The notes beneath the pieces are model-generated. The model was given only the letters and a program-made list of their open reading frames with translations. It made no database searches and was not told the DNA's origin. DNA of 64,000 bases from contig NZ_PKQK01000003.1 in the NCBI RefSeq assembly GCF_002968835.1, positions 248,001 through 312,000 of the forward strand, written 5' to 3'. Of this stretch, positions 53,514 to 61,751 are shown piece after piece. The DNA is from Paenibacillus sp. PCH8 (lineage in GTDB: Bacteria > Bacillota > Bacilli > Paenibacillales > Paenibacillaceae). Each line of letters starts with the position of its first letter. Positions within the stretch are counted from its first letter, which is position 1. A program made the position numbers and the translations under genes.

Positions 53514-53549
53514 CATTTCATACATTTCGTACATTCCGTACATTTCGTT
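53514..53549. repeat. Four tandem 9-base repeats
   Basis: CATTTCATA, CATTTCGTA, CATTCCGTA and CATTTCGTT in a row, just 20 bases before the epimerase stop on the opposite strand. A simple imperfect microsatellite-like array. Confidence 0.8.
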
Positions 53550-53569
53550 TCATATTCGATCTGATCCTT

Positions 53570-54463
53570 CTAGCGCTCCGACTGTAATGCAAGAGCCACC
53601 TCACGAACGAGGCCCGGGAACCAGTCCATCAGAGCCTCAAACGTATATCCCGCTTGTTCTGCCTTGGACGTGTTCATCGTCCAGGATTGTTCAATCCCGA
53701 AGGGTGACATGTCCTCTTTGACAGTTTCGGTGAGGATCTGGGATTGCATGCCCGTGACGGTCTCGATCAGATGCATCATGGCAGACAACGTAATCGCACC
53801 TTTGGAAGCAGCATTCACCGGACCCGTAATGGACGAATGCCCCAGCCAAGCGAGAAATCTCGCAGCTTCGGTGGAATTAATAAATCCAATCTCCGCATCC
53901 GGATTCGGCATGCCGATCGGTTTACCTTTTTGCACATGTTCAATATGAAAGTGAAGTCTTCTCGTATAGTCATCCATCCCGAGTACAATTGGAATCCGCA
54001 TCGCCACAACCGGGAAATTGGCTTCCTGGAAAAATACAGCCTCCGCAAGCCGTTTACCTTCTCCATACGAGAAATCCTCATGACTTCCGTATTGCAAAGG
54101 ATAGGTATACGGATCGAAGTCGCCTTCCGCAAATCCAGGTTGGGGATCACCGTACACAGAGAGTGTAGATGTCAGAACGTATCTTTTGGTTCGCCCTGCA
54201 AAAGCTTCACATGCCGCTTTCGCCGCATCCGGCGAATAACAGATGTTATCGTACACGACATCCCACATGTCTGTCCGGGCAACCTCTGCCAGAGATTCCG
54301 GATCTTCACGATCCATCTTGATTCGATTCACTTCGGGTCCGAAATCAGCTTCCGTTTTACCGCGCGTAGCGACTGTGATCTCTGACTTCCCTTCCCACAG
54401 CAAGTGATCAACCAGACGTTTGCCGAAGAAACGCGTACCCCCAAGTATAAGCACTTTATTCAT
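53570..54463 (-). CDS. NAD-dependent epimerase/reductase (extended SDR)
   Basis: A 297-residue extended-type SDR. The NAD loop is LILGGTRFFG at the N-terminus; a TSTLSVYG block holds the active-site Ser/Thr; the catalytic YxxxK is YGEGK. The LGGTRFFG start is typical of the atypical SDRs related to NDP-sugar epimerases and chloroplast RNA-binding proteins, so the substrate is not clear. The start ATG 54463 has AGGAGG. It follows a Gfo/Idh/MocA gene by 78 bases on the same strand, suggesting a shared sugar-modification role. Cytosolic. Confidence 0.87.
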   Translation of the reverse strand: MNKVLILGGTRFFGKRLVDHLLWEGKSEITVATRGKTEADFGPEVNRIKMDREDPESLAEVARTDMWDVVYDNICYSPDAAKAACEAFAGRTKRYVLTSTLSVYGDPQPGFAEGDFDPYTYPLQYGSHEDFSYGEGKRLAEAVFFQEANFPVVAMRIPIVLGMDDYTRRLHFHIEHVQKGKPIGMPNPDAEIGFINSTEAARFLAWLGHSSITGPVNAASKGAITLSAMMHLIETVTGMQSQILTETVKEDMSPFGIEQSWTMNTSKAEQAGYTFEALMDWFPGLVREVALALQSER

Positions 54464-54541
54464 CGAAAAACCTCCTACCCTGTTTCTGGTGTTCATTCTT
54501 CCTATTCAAACATAATATTGAGATGTTTACTATTCCTGTAA

Positions 54542-55522
54542 TTAATCGTTAGGGAACACAAGCCCTATCTGTTTGCGGATCTGATCCATGACCTGCATGG
54601 TAACATAGGAGCGTTCATACGTGTTCGTGTCAGATTCCAGTTTACCCTGCTGAACCAGATTCACGAATTCCTCTACTTCATAATACATCGACGGATGCAT
54701 CTGCTCGACTGCAAGTTGTTCCACTGTACCGTCATTGTATCGTATCTCTGCATGTTCAGGTGAACCAATCTTGTCAATGATGATACTTCCGCGCTCCCCC
54801 ATAATTTCGCTAGGGACATGAGAGTTGGAGATTTTGGAATATGTAACGACCGCATCCATCTCATCATAATCCAGGAGCACGCTGCCTTGTCCATCCACGC
54901 CTGATTCCAGCATCATCGCTTGGGACTGAACCCGGTTCGGTGCACCAAAGAGTGTGATCAGAGGATAGAGACAATACACGCCGAGATCCATTAACGCACC
55001 ATTGGCAAGTTCAGGCTTGAACGCATTCAAGACAATCCCTTCCTTGTACTTGTCGTAACGTGAAGAGTATTGGGAGTATCCCGCAACATATTTACGGACA
55101 GGACCAATTTTGTGCAGATTTGCTTGCACCATTTTGAACTGGGGAACAAGGGTGGACTTCATCGCTTCCATGAGCAGAACCTGATGTTCCTGTGCTGTGT
55201 CGATCATGCTCCGCACTTCCACGCTATTCGCAGCCAGAGGCTTCTCGCATAGAACATGTTTACCATTTTTCAGAAAAAGTTCTGCCTGTTCCGCATGAAT
55301 CGTATTCGGTGTCGCAATGTACACTGCATCAATCGCATCACTTGTCGCCATACCTTTCAGATCAGTGAACCGATGTTCCACATTATATTTATCTGCAAAT
55401 GCGTTAGCTTTATCTTCAGTTCTTGAAAACACTGCCGTCAAATCAAATCCTTCAACCTGTGTTGCGGATTCAAGAAGCCTTTCTGTAATCCAGTTGGTAC
55501 CCACTACGCCAAAACGAACCAT
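54542..55522 (-). CDS. Gfo/Idh/MocA family oxidoreductase
   Basis: A 326-residue NAD(P)-dependent oxidoreductase. The N-terminal Rossmann domain is FGVVGTNWITERLL; the family motif is LCEKPLAAN, with the catalytic Lys at about residue 92. A C-terminal substrate domain follows. The family includes inositol, glucose-fructose and dideoxygalactose dehydrogenases; substrate unknown. The start ATG 55522 has GAGGT; six extra residues upstream are part of the ribosome binding region. Operon with the epimerase. Unrelated in sequence detail to the two Gfo/Idh genes at 57268 and 59224. Confidence 0.88.
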   Translation of the reverse strand: MVRFGVVGTNWITERLLESATQVEGFDLTAVFSRTEDKANAFADKYNVEHRFTDLKGMATSDAIDAVYIATPNTIHAEQAELFLKNGKHVLCEKPLAANSVEVRSMIDTAQEHQVLLMEAMKSTLVPQFKMVQANLHKIGPVRKYVAGYSQYSSRYDKYKEGIVLNAFKPELANGALMDLGVYCLYPLITLFGAPNRVQSQAMMLESGVDGQGSVLLDYDEMDAVVTYSKISNSHVPSEIMGERGSIIIDKIGSPEHAEIRYNDGTVEQLAVEQMHPSMYYEVEEFVNLVQQGKLESDTNTYERSYVTMQVMDQIRKQIGLVFPND

Positions 55523-55742
55523 GCTACCTACCTCTTTCATCTAATAAATTTCATGGGACATCTGTCTATTATTCAACAGCAGGGGGCGAAAAGGCGGTGA
55601 AAGATGCCCTTTATTGAGATTTAAGACACGCCCTAGTACATTGTAGCTCATATTTCATTCAGATTGAAGGAAAGTGCTTCATCCGAGGTATTGGTATCTT
55701 GCTTTTTAATCTGAAATATCGTCCATCACTTGCAATCAGGGG

Positions 55743-55748
55743 TATAAT
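55743..55748 (+). promoter_or_regulatory. -10 element of the adaA operon
   Basis: TATAAT 20 bases upstream of the adaA start, giving a very short leader. No recognisable -35 hexamer, consistent with a promoter that needs activation. Confidence 0.5.
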
Positions 55749-55767
55749 TAGAGATGAGGTGATCACC

Positions 55768-56352
55768 ATGGAACATCCAGATCAAGAGCGTAAACTGCCC
55801 GGAGCAATAGAGGAACAACACTGGCAAGCCATTGTCCACAACGATAGTTCTTATGATGGGAAATTCTATTACGGCGTGCAGACAACGAGTATCTTTTGCC
55901 GACCTTCCTGCAAGTCCAGAGTACCCAAATACGAGAATGTTCTGATATTTCAACAGGTTGAAGAAGCGTTAGCCCGACAATTCAGACCATGTAAACGGTG
56001 CAAACCAACAGGCGAACGGGTTCCAGATCAGGAGTGGATTCACGGGATCACAGATTACATTGAACATCATTATGCCGAGTCGCTCACCCTGGAAGTTCTT
56101 GCCACGGCGAGTCATGGTAGCCCTTATCATCTTCATCGGGTGTTCAAGCGGATTACAGGCCGCACGCCTGTTCAATATATTCAGGATAAACGAATCACCG
56201 AAGCTCGAAAGTTGCTCGAAAATACCACACTTACCGTCACCGAGATAGGTCGTGGAGTTGGAATACCCAATCCGGCGTATTTCATTACTGTATTTCGCAA
56301 ACACACAGGTCTCACACCTGCACATTACCGTGAAAGGCATGACAATTCATGA
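55768..56352 (+). CDS. adaA: Methylphosphotriester-DNA alkyltransferase and AraC-type activator
   Basis: A 194-residue protein of the AdaA type. The N-terminal Ada zinc domain has the four cysteines C44, C48, C75 and C78 (FCRPSCKSR, RPCKRCKP). C44 is the expected acceptor of methyl groups from DNA phosphotriesters. The C-terminal AraC-type HTH covers residues about 90-190. In B. subtilis, methylated AdaA activates the adaptive response (adaA-adaB). Here there is no adjacent O6-methylguanine transferase; the next gene, overlapping by ATGA, is a radical SAM protein. The start ATG 55768 has GAGGTGA; the longer reading has no support. Confidence 0.92.
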   Translation: MEHPDQERKLPGAIEEQHWQAIVHNDSSYDGKFYYGVQTTSIFCRPSCKSRVPKYENVLIFQQVEEALARQFRPCKRCKPTGERVPDQEWIHGITDYIEHHYAESLTLEVLATASHGSPYHLHRVFKRITGRTPVQYIQDKRITEARKLLENTTLTVTEIGRGVGIPNPAYFITVFRKHTGLTPAHYRERHDNS

Positions 56353-57167
56353 AGATCAATCTTGCTTACAAAGTACCCAAAATGTTATTGAACAAAGGAA
56401 CGGGGTTCCTTAATGGATATACCCATACGCTGAATCCGTACACTGGTTGCGCCTTCGGTTGCTCTTATTGTTACGTTAGGCAGATGCCCGTCTCCCTCTT
56501 TCGCAAGGAGGATTGGGGAAGCTGGGTTGATGTGAAACAGCAGGCGTCTACCGTCTTTGCCAAAGAAATGCAGCGCGCCCGGTTGAAAGGCAAGGTCACC
56601 CTGTTCATGTCATCGAGTACCGATCCGTATCAACCCGCCGAATATAAAGAGCGTATCACGCGTTCATTACTGGAGACCATGCTGCAATATCCACCGGATT
56701 TCGTATTGGTCCAAACCCGCAGTCCACTTGTGACACGGGATATGGATCTGTTACAGCAGTTAGGGGATCGGGTCCGGGTCAGCATGACGGTGGAGACCGA
56801 TCTGGACGATATGCGCAAGCATTTCACGCCTTCTGCTCCTCCCATTGCCGCGCGTCTACGAGCACTCGAACAATTGCGGGATGCCGGAATTCCCACACAA
56901 GTAGCCATTGCTCCCGTGTTACCCAGCAGTGAACAGTTCGCAGCCACGTTAAGACCGTTGGTTCAGCGTGTATGCATTGACGATTACTTCATGGGCGATG
57001 GCAGCGAAGGCAAGCGAACCCGGCGGCTGGGAATGGAGTCGCTCTATCAGCAAGTGGAGATGGATCACTGGTATCATCCAGATGCACATCAGATGGTGGT
57101 AGAGCGGATGAAAGACTATTTTGCCGATAATGAGATCTGGATCAGTCAGGAAGGATTTGAACCTTGA
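56349..57167 (+). CDS. Radical SAM protein, SPL-like family
   Basis: A 272-residue radical SAM protein with the iron-sulphur motif CxxxCxxC at C34, C38 and C41 (GCAFGCSYCYV). A following FMSSSTDPYQPAE block and the VETDLDD/APPIAARL segments mark the SplB-related Rv2578c-type family. Spore photoproduct lyase itself is longer and has an extra Cys; this protein is not a typical SplB. The 4-base overlap with adaA implies coupled expression in the alkylation response. Function is unknown; DNA or RNA repair chemistry is an attractive inference. It ends at the hairpin 57204-57236. Confidence 0.88.
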   Translation: MKINLAYKVPKMLLNKGTGFLNGYTHTLNPYTGCAFGCSYCYVRQMPVSLFRKEDWGSWVDVKQQASTVFAKEMQRARLKGKVTLFMSSSTDPYQPAEYKERITRSLLETMLQYPPDFVLVQTRSPLVTRDMDLLQQLGDRVRVSMTVETDLDDMRKHFTPSAPPIAARLRALEQLRDAGIPTQVAIAPVLPSSEQFAATLRPLVQRVCIDDYFMGDGSEGKRTRRLGMESLYQQVEMDHWYHPDAHQMVVERMKDYFADNEIWISQEGFEP

Positions 57168-57203
57168 ATCACATTCTGGTGATCGATCATGAATAATAAA
57201 AAC

Positions 57204-57236
57204 AGCCCCTTTTCCTTGTCTGAAGGAAGAGGGGCT
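57204..57236. terminator. Terminator between the radical SAM gene and the Gfo/Idh operon
   Basis: AGCCCCT and AGGGGCT with inner TTCCTT/AAGGAA stem. The minus strand continues with GTTTTTATT, the plus strand with ATTCG, so it serves mainly the minus-strand operon. Confidence 0.85.
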
Positions 57237-57267
57237 ATTCGTCATACCATAAGATATCCGTAAGCTA

Positions 57268-58374
57268 TTATTGATCAAGTGTGTATAATGGCAGATCCGC
57301 CGGCAAGGCAGTTGGACGCTGACAAGTACTTTTCATGGGATAGAATGTCTGTTCATCCGAAGAATCGTGGAATGCCCACATCGCCTCAAGTACATGATAA
57401 GCCAGTTCGCCACTTGCCCGATGTGCACGTCCGCTGTGGGCTGCATAGGCCATATCTGCCACACCGATACCACGTGTATTCTCCTGATACCCCGGGAGCA
57501 GCGGAACTTCTGTCCATTCATGTTCACCCAGCAAACGGTAGCGAACCGGACCGCCGAAGGTATTCGGATCAGGCACCTGTAATGTGCCGTGTGTGCCATA
57601 GATCTCAATGGGTGGCAGAGCACTTCCGCCAAAGACATCAAAGCTCATAATCAGCGTACCAATCGCTCCCTGTTCAAACTGCAACAGACCCGTTACATGC
57701 GTTGGAATATCGACAGAAACTGTCTGTCCTCTCTTTTTCTCACTGGTGATGGTTCGCTCTTCCATAGCTTTACCTGTCATACCTGCAATAGACTTAATCG
57801 GTCCCATCAGTTGGACCAGTGCCGTGAGGTAATATGGACCCATGTCAAACATAGGCCCGCCGCCAGAGGCATAATAAAATTCTGGATCGGGATGCCAGTG
57901 CTCATGACCACGGCTCATCATAAAAGCAGTAGCTGCCACCGGTTTACCGATTACACCATCTTCAACGAGTTTAAGTGACGTCTGAATGCCTGAGCCGAAG
58001 AATGTTTCTGGCGCGCAGCCCACAAGCAGTCCTTTACGCTTTGCTGTTTCGAGCACAGCCTGCCCTTCCTCACGCGTAACAGCGAGAGGTTTTTCCACAT
58101 AGACATGTTTGCCCGATTCAAGTGCCCGCAAGCATACATCCGCATGAACGGAAGGAATCGTCAGATTGATGATCAGCTCAATTTCGGGATCGGCCAAGAT
58201 TTCGTCGACACTATATACGTTAGGCACGTTATAGGCCGCGGCCTGCTCCTCTGCACGTTTCCGGTCGAGATCTGCAACAGCAACAAGCTCCAGCACCTCG
58301 AAGCGATGACAGTTCTCCATATATATGCCACTGATCTTACCGCAGCCAATAATACCTACTTTCATTGTTTTCAT
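57268..58374 (-). CDS. Gfo/Idh/MocA family oxidoreductase, operon gene 4
   Basis: A 368-residue oxidoreductase with Rossmann motif GIIGCGKISGIYMENCHRF and the active-site YVEKPLAVT. The C-terminal domain has GGGPMFDMGPYYLTALVQL, a common active-site block of this family. The start ATG 58374 has GGGAG. It is the last gene of a LacI-Gfo/Idh-ThuA-Gfo/Idh operon. Such pairs with ThuA act on disaccharide 3-keto derivatives or related sugars (ThuAB oxidise trehalose in Rhizobium). Substrate here is inference. Confidence 0.88.
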   Translation of the reverse strand: MKTMKVGIIGCGKISGIYMENCHRFEVLELVAVADLDRKRAEEQAAAYNVPNVYSVDEILADPEIELIINLTIPSVHADVCLRALESGKHVYVEKPLAVTREEGQAVLETAKRKGLLVGCAPETFFGSGIQTSLKLVEDGVIGKPVAATAFMMSRGHEHWHPDPEFYYASGGGPMFDMGPYYLTALVQLMGPIKSIAGMTGKAMEERTITSEKKRGQTVSVDIPTHVTGLLQFEQGAIGTLIMSFDVFGGSALPPIEIYGTHGTLQVPDPNTFGGPVRYRLLGEHEWTEVPLLPGYQENTRGIGVADMAYAAHSGRAHRASGELAYHVLEAMWAFHDSSDEQTFYPMKSTCQRPTALPADLPLYTLDQ

Positions 58375-58464
58375 GCCTGGGCTCCCTTCGCCGTAAATCA
58401 AAGTGTAATTTGGATTAATAATGAAACTGACATGATATACATATGGTTTGCGTCTGCAAAACCA

Positions 58465-59190
58465 TTAATTCTGGTTATCTGCCATGCCTGTGTATACCTC
58501 GGTTACCGCACCAGCGCGGCTCTTCGCCAGCTGTTTGCCTGCTGCTGTCCATTTGAAGCCACTGCGCATCATTTCAGTTACCGGCTTCATATCCACGATG
58601 TCTGCATGGTGCCCCAGCGAGTTGTAGAATACCCGTCCAGCACCCCAGCGCTTCGTCCAGACCACAGGCATATCTACGGGACCATTCGCTGCATGCGGAC
58701 CTGACACTACCGGAAAACGAGTCGTTGCCAGTACTTCCACGGCAGGGTCTACGTGCAAGTAGTACTGTTCACTTTTCACCTGAAAATCCTCAATATGATC
58801 GAGTAACGGACTTGAACCACGTTTCATGTTCACCATATACTCCACTCCATCGTTACCTGGATGCGCAACCCATTGTCCACCCGTCATAAACTGCCAGTCA
58901 ACATTGTTACGGAAGGCATCACACATGCCGCCATGAATACCTGCCAGACCTACGCCGCTCTGAACGGCAGCCGACACGTTATTGACCAGTTCCTGTTCAA
59001 TCTGCCCCATCGTCCATAGTGGAACGATCAGATCCAAATCCAGCAGCTTCTCAGCATCCGCATAGGATTCCAACGTATTGGAGACTTCAACTTCGAACTG
59101 TTCTTCCTTCAAAATACGCTCAAAAATCGCTGCTACCTGCTCCGGTTCATGTCCATCCCAGCCACCCCATACAATTAGTGCTTTACTCAT
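58465..59190 (-). CDS. ThuA domain protein
   Basis: A 241-residue class I glutamine amidotransferase-like fold protein of the ThuA family: VWGGWDGHEPEQVA at the N-terminus, LAGIHGGMCDAF in the middle and the SLGHHADIVDMKP block near the C-terminus. ThuA proteins accompany Gfo/Idh-type dehydrogenases in sugar utilisation loci; they lack the catalytic Cys of true amidotransferases. Here it lies between two Gfo/Idh genes (33 and 90 bases away). It probably isomerises or hydrolyses the oxidised sugar made by its neighbours. Cytosolic. Confidence 0.9.
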   Translation of the reverse strand: MSKALIVWGGWDGHEPEQVAAIFERILKEEQFEVEVSNTLESYADAEKLLDLDLIVPLWTMGQIEQELVNNVSAAVQSGVGLAGIHGGMCDAFRNNVDWQFMTGGQWVAHPGNDGVEYMVNMKRGSSPLLDHIEDFQVKSEQYYLHVDPAVEVLATTRFPVVSGPHAANGPVDMPVVWTKRWGAGRVFYNSLGHHADIVDMKPVTEMMRSGFKWTAAGKQLAKSRAGAVTEVYTGMADNQN

Positions 59191-59223
59191 CGTTTAATCA
59201 CTCGCTCTCAAGTTATAGTGATG

Positions 59224-60396
59224 TTACATCTCTTCGATTGATACCCAGCGCCGCTCCGTTACCGAACGTTCCACGGCTTCAAGCACAGCCTGACATTCAA
59301 CCCCGTCATGGAAACTTGGTGACGGCTGTCTTCCTTCGGAGATGGCTGTCATCAGCTCCAGCATTTCATGGGTGAACGTATGCTCGAACCCAATCGTATG
59401 TCCGGCTGGCCACCAGGCCTCTGCATATTTGTGCGCCGGATCAGTTGCCAGTACACGGCGGAAACCCTGCACATCCTCTTCATCCTTGGTGAAATACACT
59501 TCCAGTTCATTCATCCGTTCAAAATCAAAACGTACACTGCCGAGACTACCGTTAATCTCAAACGAGTTCGTACTGCGGTGTCCGGCTGCAAAACGTGTTG
59601 CCTCGAAGCTGCCCAGTGCACCTCCTGCGAATCGGGCCAGGAACAGCGTGGCATCATCGACGGTGACTTCCCCTTTGGGTGCATCCGCATGGGAACTGCC
59701 TTTTGCACTCAGTCCGGTCATCTCGGAAGCAAGCGGGCGTTCTTTGATGAACGTTTCGCTCATGCCAATCACTTCCTGGAACTCTCCAACGAGGAAACGA
59801 GCCAGATCAATCAAGTGTGCGCCCAGGTCGCCATGAGAACCGGAACCAGCCACTTCTTTTTGCAAACGCCATACGAGTGGAAACGATGGGTCCATAATCC
59901 AGTCCTGCAGGAAGAACGCGCGGAAATGATAGATTTTACCCAATCGTCCGCTTTCCACCAATTCCTTGGCTAACTGCACTGCAGGAGAGAAGCGATAATT
60001 GAACCCGACCATATGGGCAACGCCGGCTTCTTCTGCTGCCTGAAGCATCTCGCGTGAATCCGCAAGTGACAAGGCGAGTGGTTTCTCACAGAACAGATGT
60101 TTGCCCTGACGGGCTGCCTCCAGCGCAATTTCCTTATGAGCATTACTCGGCGCATTAATATCAATCAGATCAATATCATCCCGCTTCACCAGCTCGCGCC
60201 AATCGGTTACACTTTCGGACCAACCGAACTGGTTAGCCGCCTCCTGAACGCCCTGCTCATTCCTTCCGCAGATTACGGACATCTCCGGCTGTAGCGGAGC
60301 AGACGGGAAAAACATCGGCAGACTGCGATAGGCGTTACTGTGGGCCTTCCCCATAAACTTGTATCCAACCATTCCGACACGAAGACGATTTGACAT
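59224..60396 (-). CDS. Gfo/Idh/MocA family oxidoreductase, operon gene 2
   Basis: A 390-residue oxidoreductase. The N-terminus VGMVGYKFMGKAHSNAYRSL, the FCEKPLALS active-site Lys motif, and the later GSHGDLGAHLIDLARFLVG block with DLGxHxxD are hallmarks of sugar-acid and inositol-type members. It is longer than the neighbouring Gfo/Idh protein (368) and clearly a different subgroup. The start ATG 60396 is placed from AGGAGG 8 bases upstream; the ATG at 60402 is too close. Second gene of the LacI operon, 53 bases after lacI. Confidence 0.9.
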   Translation of the reverse strand: MSNRLRVGMVGYKFMGKAHSNAYRSLPMFFPSAPLQPEMSVICGRNEQGVQEAANQFGWSESVTDWRELVKRDDIDLIDINAPSNAHKEIALEAARQGKHLFCEKPLALSLADSREMLQAAEEAGVAHMVGFNYRFSPAVQLAKELVESGRLGKIYHFRAFFLQDWIMDPSFPLVWRLQKEVAGSGSHGDLGAHLIDLARFLVGEFQEVIGMSETFIKERPLASEMTGLSAKGSSHADAPKGEVTVDDATLFLARFAGGALGSFEATRFAAGHRSTNSFEINGSLGSVRFDFERMNELEVYFTKDEEDVQGFRRVLATDPAHKYAEAWWPAGHTIGFEHTFTHEMLELMTAISEGRQPSPSFHDGVECQAVLEAVERSVTERRWVSIEEM

Positions 60397-60449
60397 GGTC
60401 ATTTCCTCCTTTGGAATATAAATAGCTTTTCAATATGTGCACCATTTAA

Positions 60450-61517
60450 CTATTGACGGGTAGAAGAAGCACGAATGATTAGTTCGGTAGGTAACAAGGC
60501 TCTTATAGATTCGGATCGGATTACTTTGGAGTCACTGGCTTCGTCTGTTGTATCTGCTGTATCCGCCCCATCAACTGACCCATGCATCAGCTTCGATACA
60601 GCGAGTTCACCCATTTCAAAAAAAGGAACCCTGACGCTGCTCAGCGGCGGGACCGCCATCTCGGCGGCATCGGAATCGTCATACCCGACAAAAGCCGGAA
60701 AATCCTCAACACGAATGCCCCGCTCGCGCAAACCATGCATGACTCCAATCGCCATCCGGTCATTGGCCGCAAATACCGCATCAATCTCATGCAATCGTTC
60801 CGCTATAATTGCTGACGCCTCAATCCCGCTTCGCCTGCTGTAATTCCCCTCAAGCAACAGGCCAGGGTCCAGTTCCATGCCCGCTTCTTGCAGGCCCAGA
60901 CGGACACCTTCCATTCGCTCCTGGCTGTTGGAATAGCTGTCCGGTCCATTGACAAAGGCGATCTTGCGATACCCCTGATCGGTAAAATGGCGTATGGCAA
61001 GTCTGCTTCCTTCTACATGATCGGCATCCACTTCCGTGAACGATTCTCCTTCAAAGTGCTGATTCATTACACAGAACGGGTGCCCTTCCTGATACAGCTG
61101 CTGCATCGCCGCCAGTTCTCCGTGATCATGTCTGGCGCCCAGGATGATACAGGCATCCACTTTCTGCCGCCGGAAGAGATCCGTATAATTCATCGCTTCA
61201 TCCGGTGTTCTGAACATGACCAGCAGGTCCATGCCATTGTCTCTGGCTTTGCTTCCAATACCGCTCAGCATTTCCGAGAACAAATAGGCCGAGAACAGAT
61301 GCGCCTTCGGAACATAGGGTAAGACCACGCCCAGATTCCCGCTTTTACTTCTGGCAAAACTGCGAGCAAGTGCGCTGGGCACATACCCCAACTGTTCGGA
61401 AGCTTCCAGGACCTTGCGTCGGGTCTCTTCTTTAATAGGTCCTACCCCATTAAGTACCCGAGACACGGTTGCTTCGGAAACACCCGCAAGATCAGCCACT
61501 TCTCTGCGAGATGCCAT
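60450..61517 (-). CDS. LacI family regulator, first gene of its own operon
   Basis: A 355-residue LacI/GalR regulator. The HTH is REVADLAGVSEATVSRVLNG, with the hinge ALARSFARSKSGNLGVVLP; the effector domain has INQHFEG-like, VNGPDSYSNSQ and FVGYDDSDAAEMAVPPLSSVR segments. The start ATG 61517 has GGGAG at 8 bases. A perfect 16-base palindrome with a central CGCG at 61576-61591 lies 59 bases upstream and is its likely operator, implying autoregulation of the whole LacI-Gfo/Idh-ThuA-Gfo/Idh operon. Confidence 0.92.
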   Translation of the reverse strand: MASRREVADLAGVSEATVSRVLNGVGPIKEETRRKVLEASEQLGYVPSALARSFARSKSGNLGVVLPYVPKAHLFSAYLFSEMLSGIGSKARDNGMDLLVMFRTPDEAMNYTDLFRRQKVDACIILGARHDHGELAAMQQLYQEGHPFCVMNQHFEGESFTEVDADHVEGSRLAIRHFTDQGYRKIAFVNGPDSYSNSQERMEGVRLGLQEAGMELDPGLLLEGNYSRRSGIEASAIIAERLHEIDAVFAANDRMAIGVMHGLRERGIRVEDFPAFVGYDDSDAAEMAVPPLSSVRVPFFEMGELAVSKLMHGSVDGADTADTTDEASDSKVIRSESIRALLPTELIIRASSTRQ

Positions 61518-61575
61518 GGATGTCACTCCCTTCTAGCGCATCCTTCAATGCTGTAGTAGTTAAAAAATAATATTT

Positions 61576-61591
61576 ATGTACGCGCGTACAT
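61576..61591 (-). promoter_or_regulatory. Operator of the LacI-ThuA operon
   Basis: ATGTACGCGCGTACAT, a perfect 16-base palindrome with central CG, typical for LacI-family operators, 59 bases upstream of the regulator start. Confidence 0.75.
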
Positions 61592-61629
61592 TTTCTCATG
61601 CCATGTAACCGTTGTCAATGCTTTGACAC

Positions 61630-61667
61630 AAAAAAAAGATGAGGAACAGGTTGGACCCGTCCTCATT
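61630..61667 (-). terminator. Terminator of glpX
   Basis: On the minus strand ATGAGGA and TCCTCAT with inner GGT/ACC, followed by eight T residues. It is 85 bases past the stop. Confidence 0.85.
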
Positions 61668-61751
61668 CTTTCCTTATTATTTATAGTGCAGCTGTTATCT
61701 GTTTAATTCGGTGAGGTTACTCCTATTCGTACGTGAAGCCTCACTCCTCGT

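Noticed and set aside
53514..53549. CRISPR-like array
   Set aside because: Repeats are 9 bases without spacers; a simple tandem repeat.
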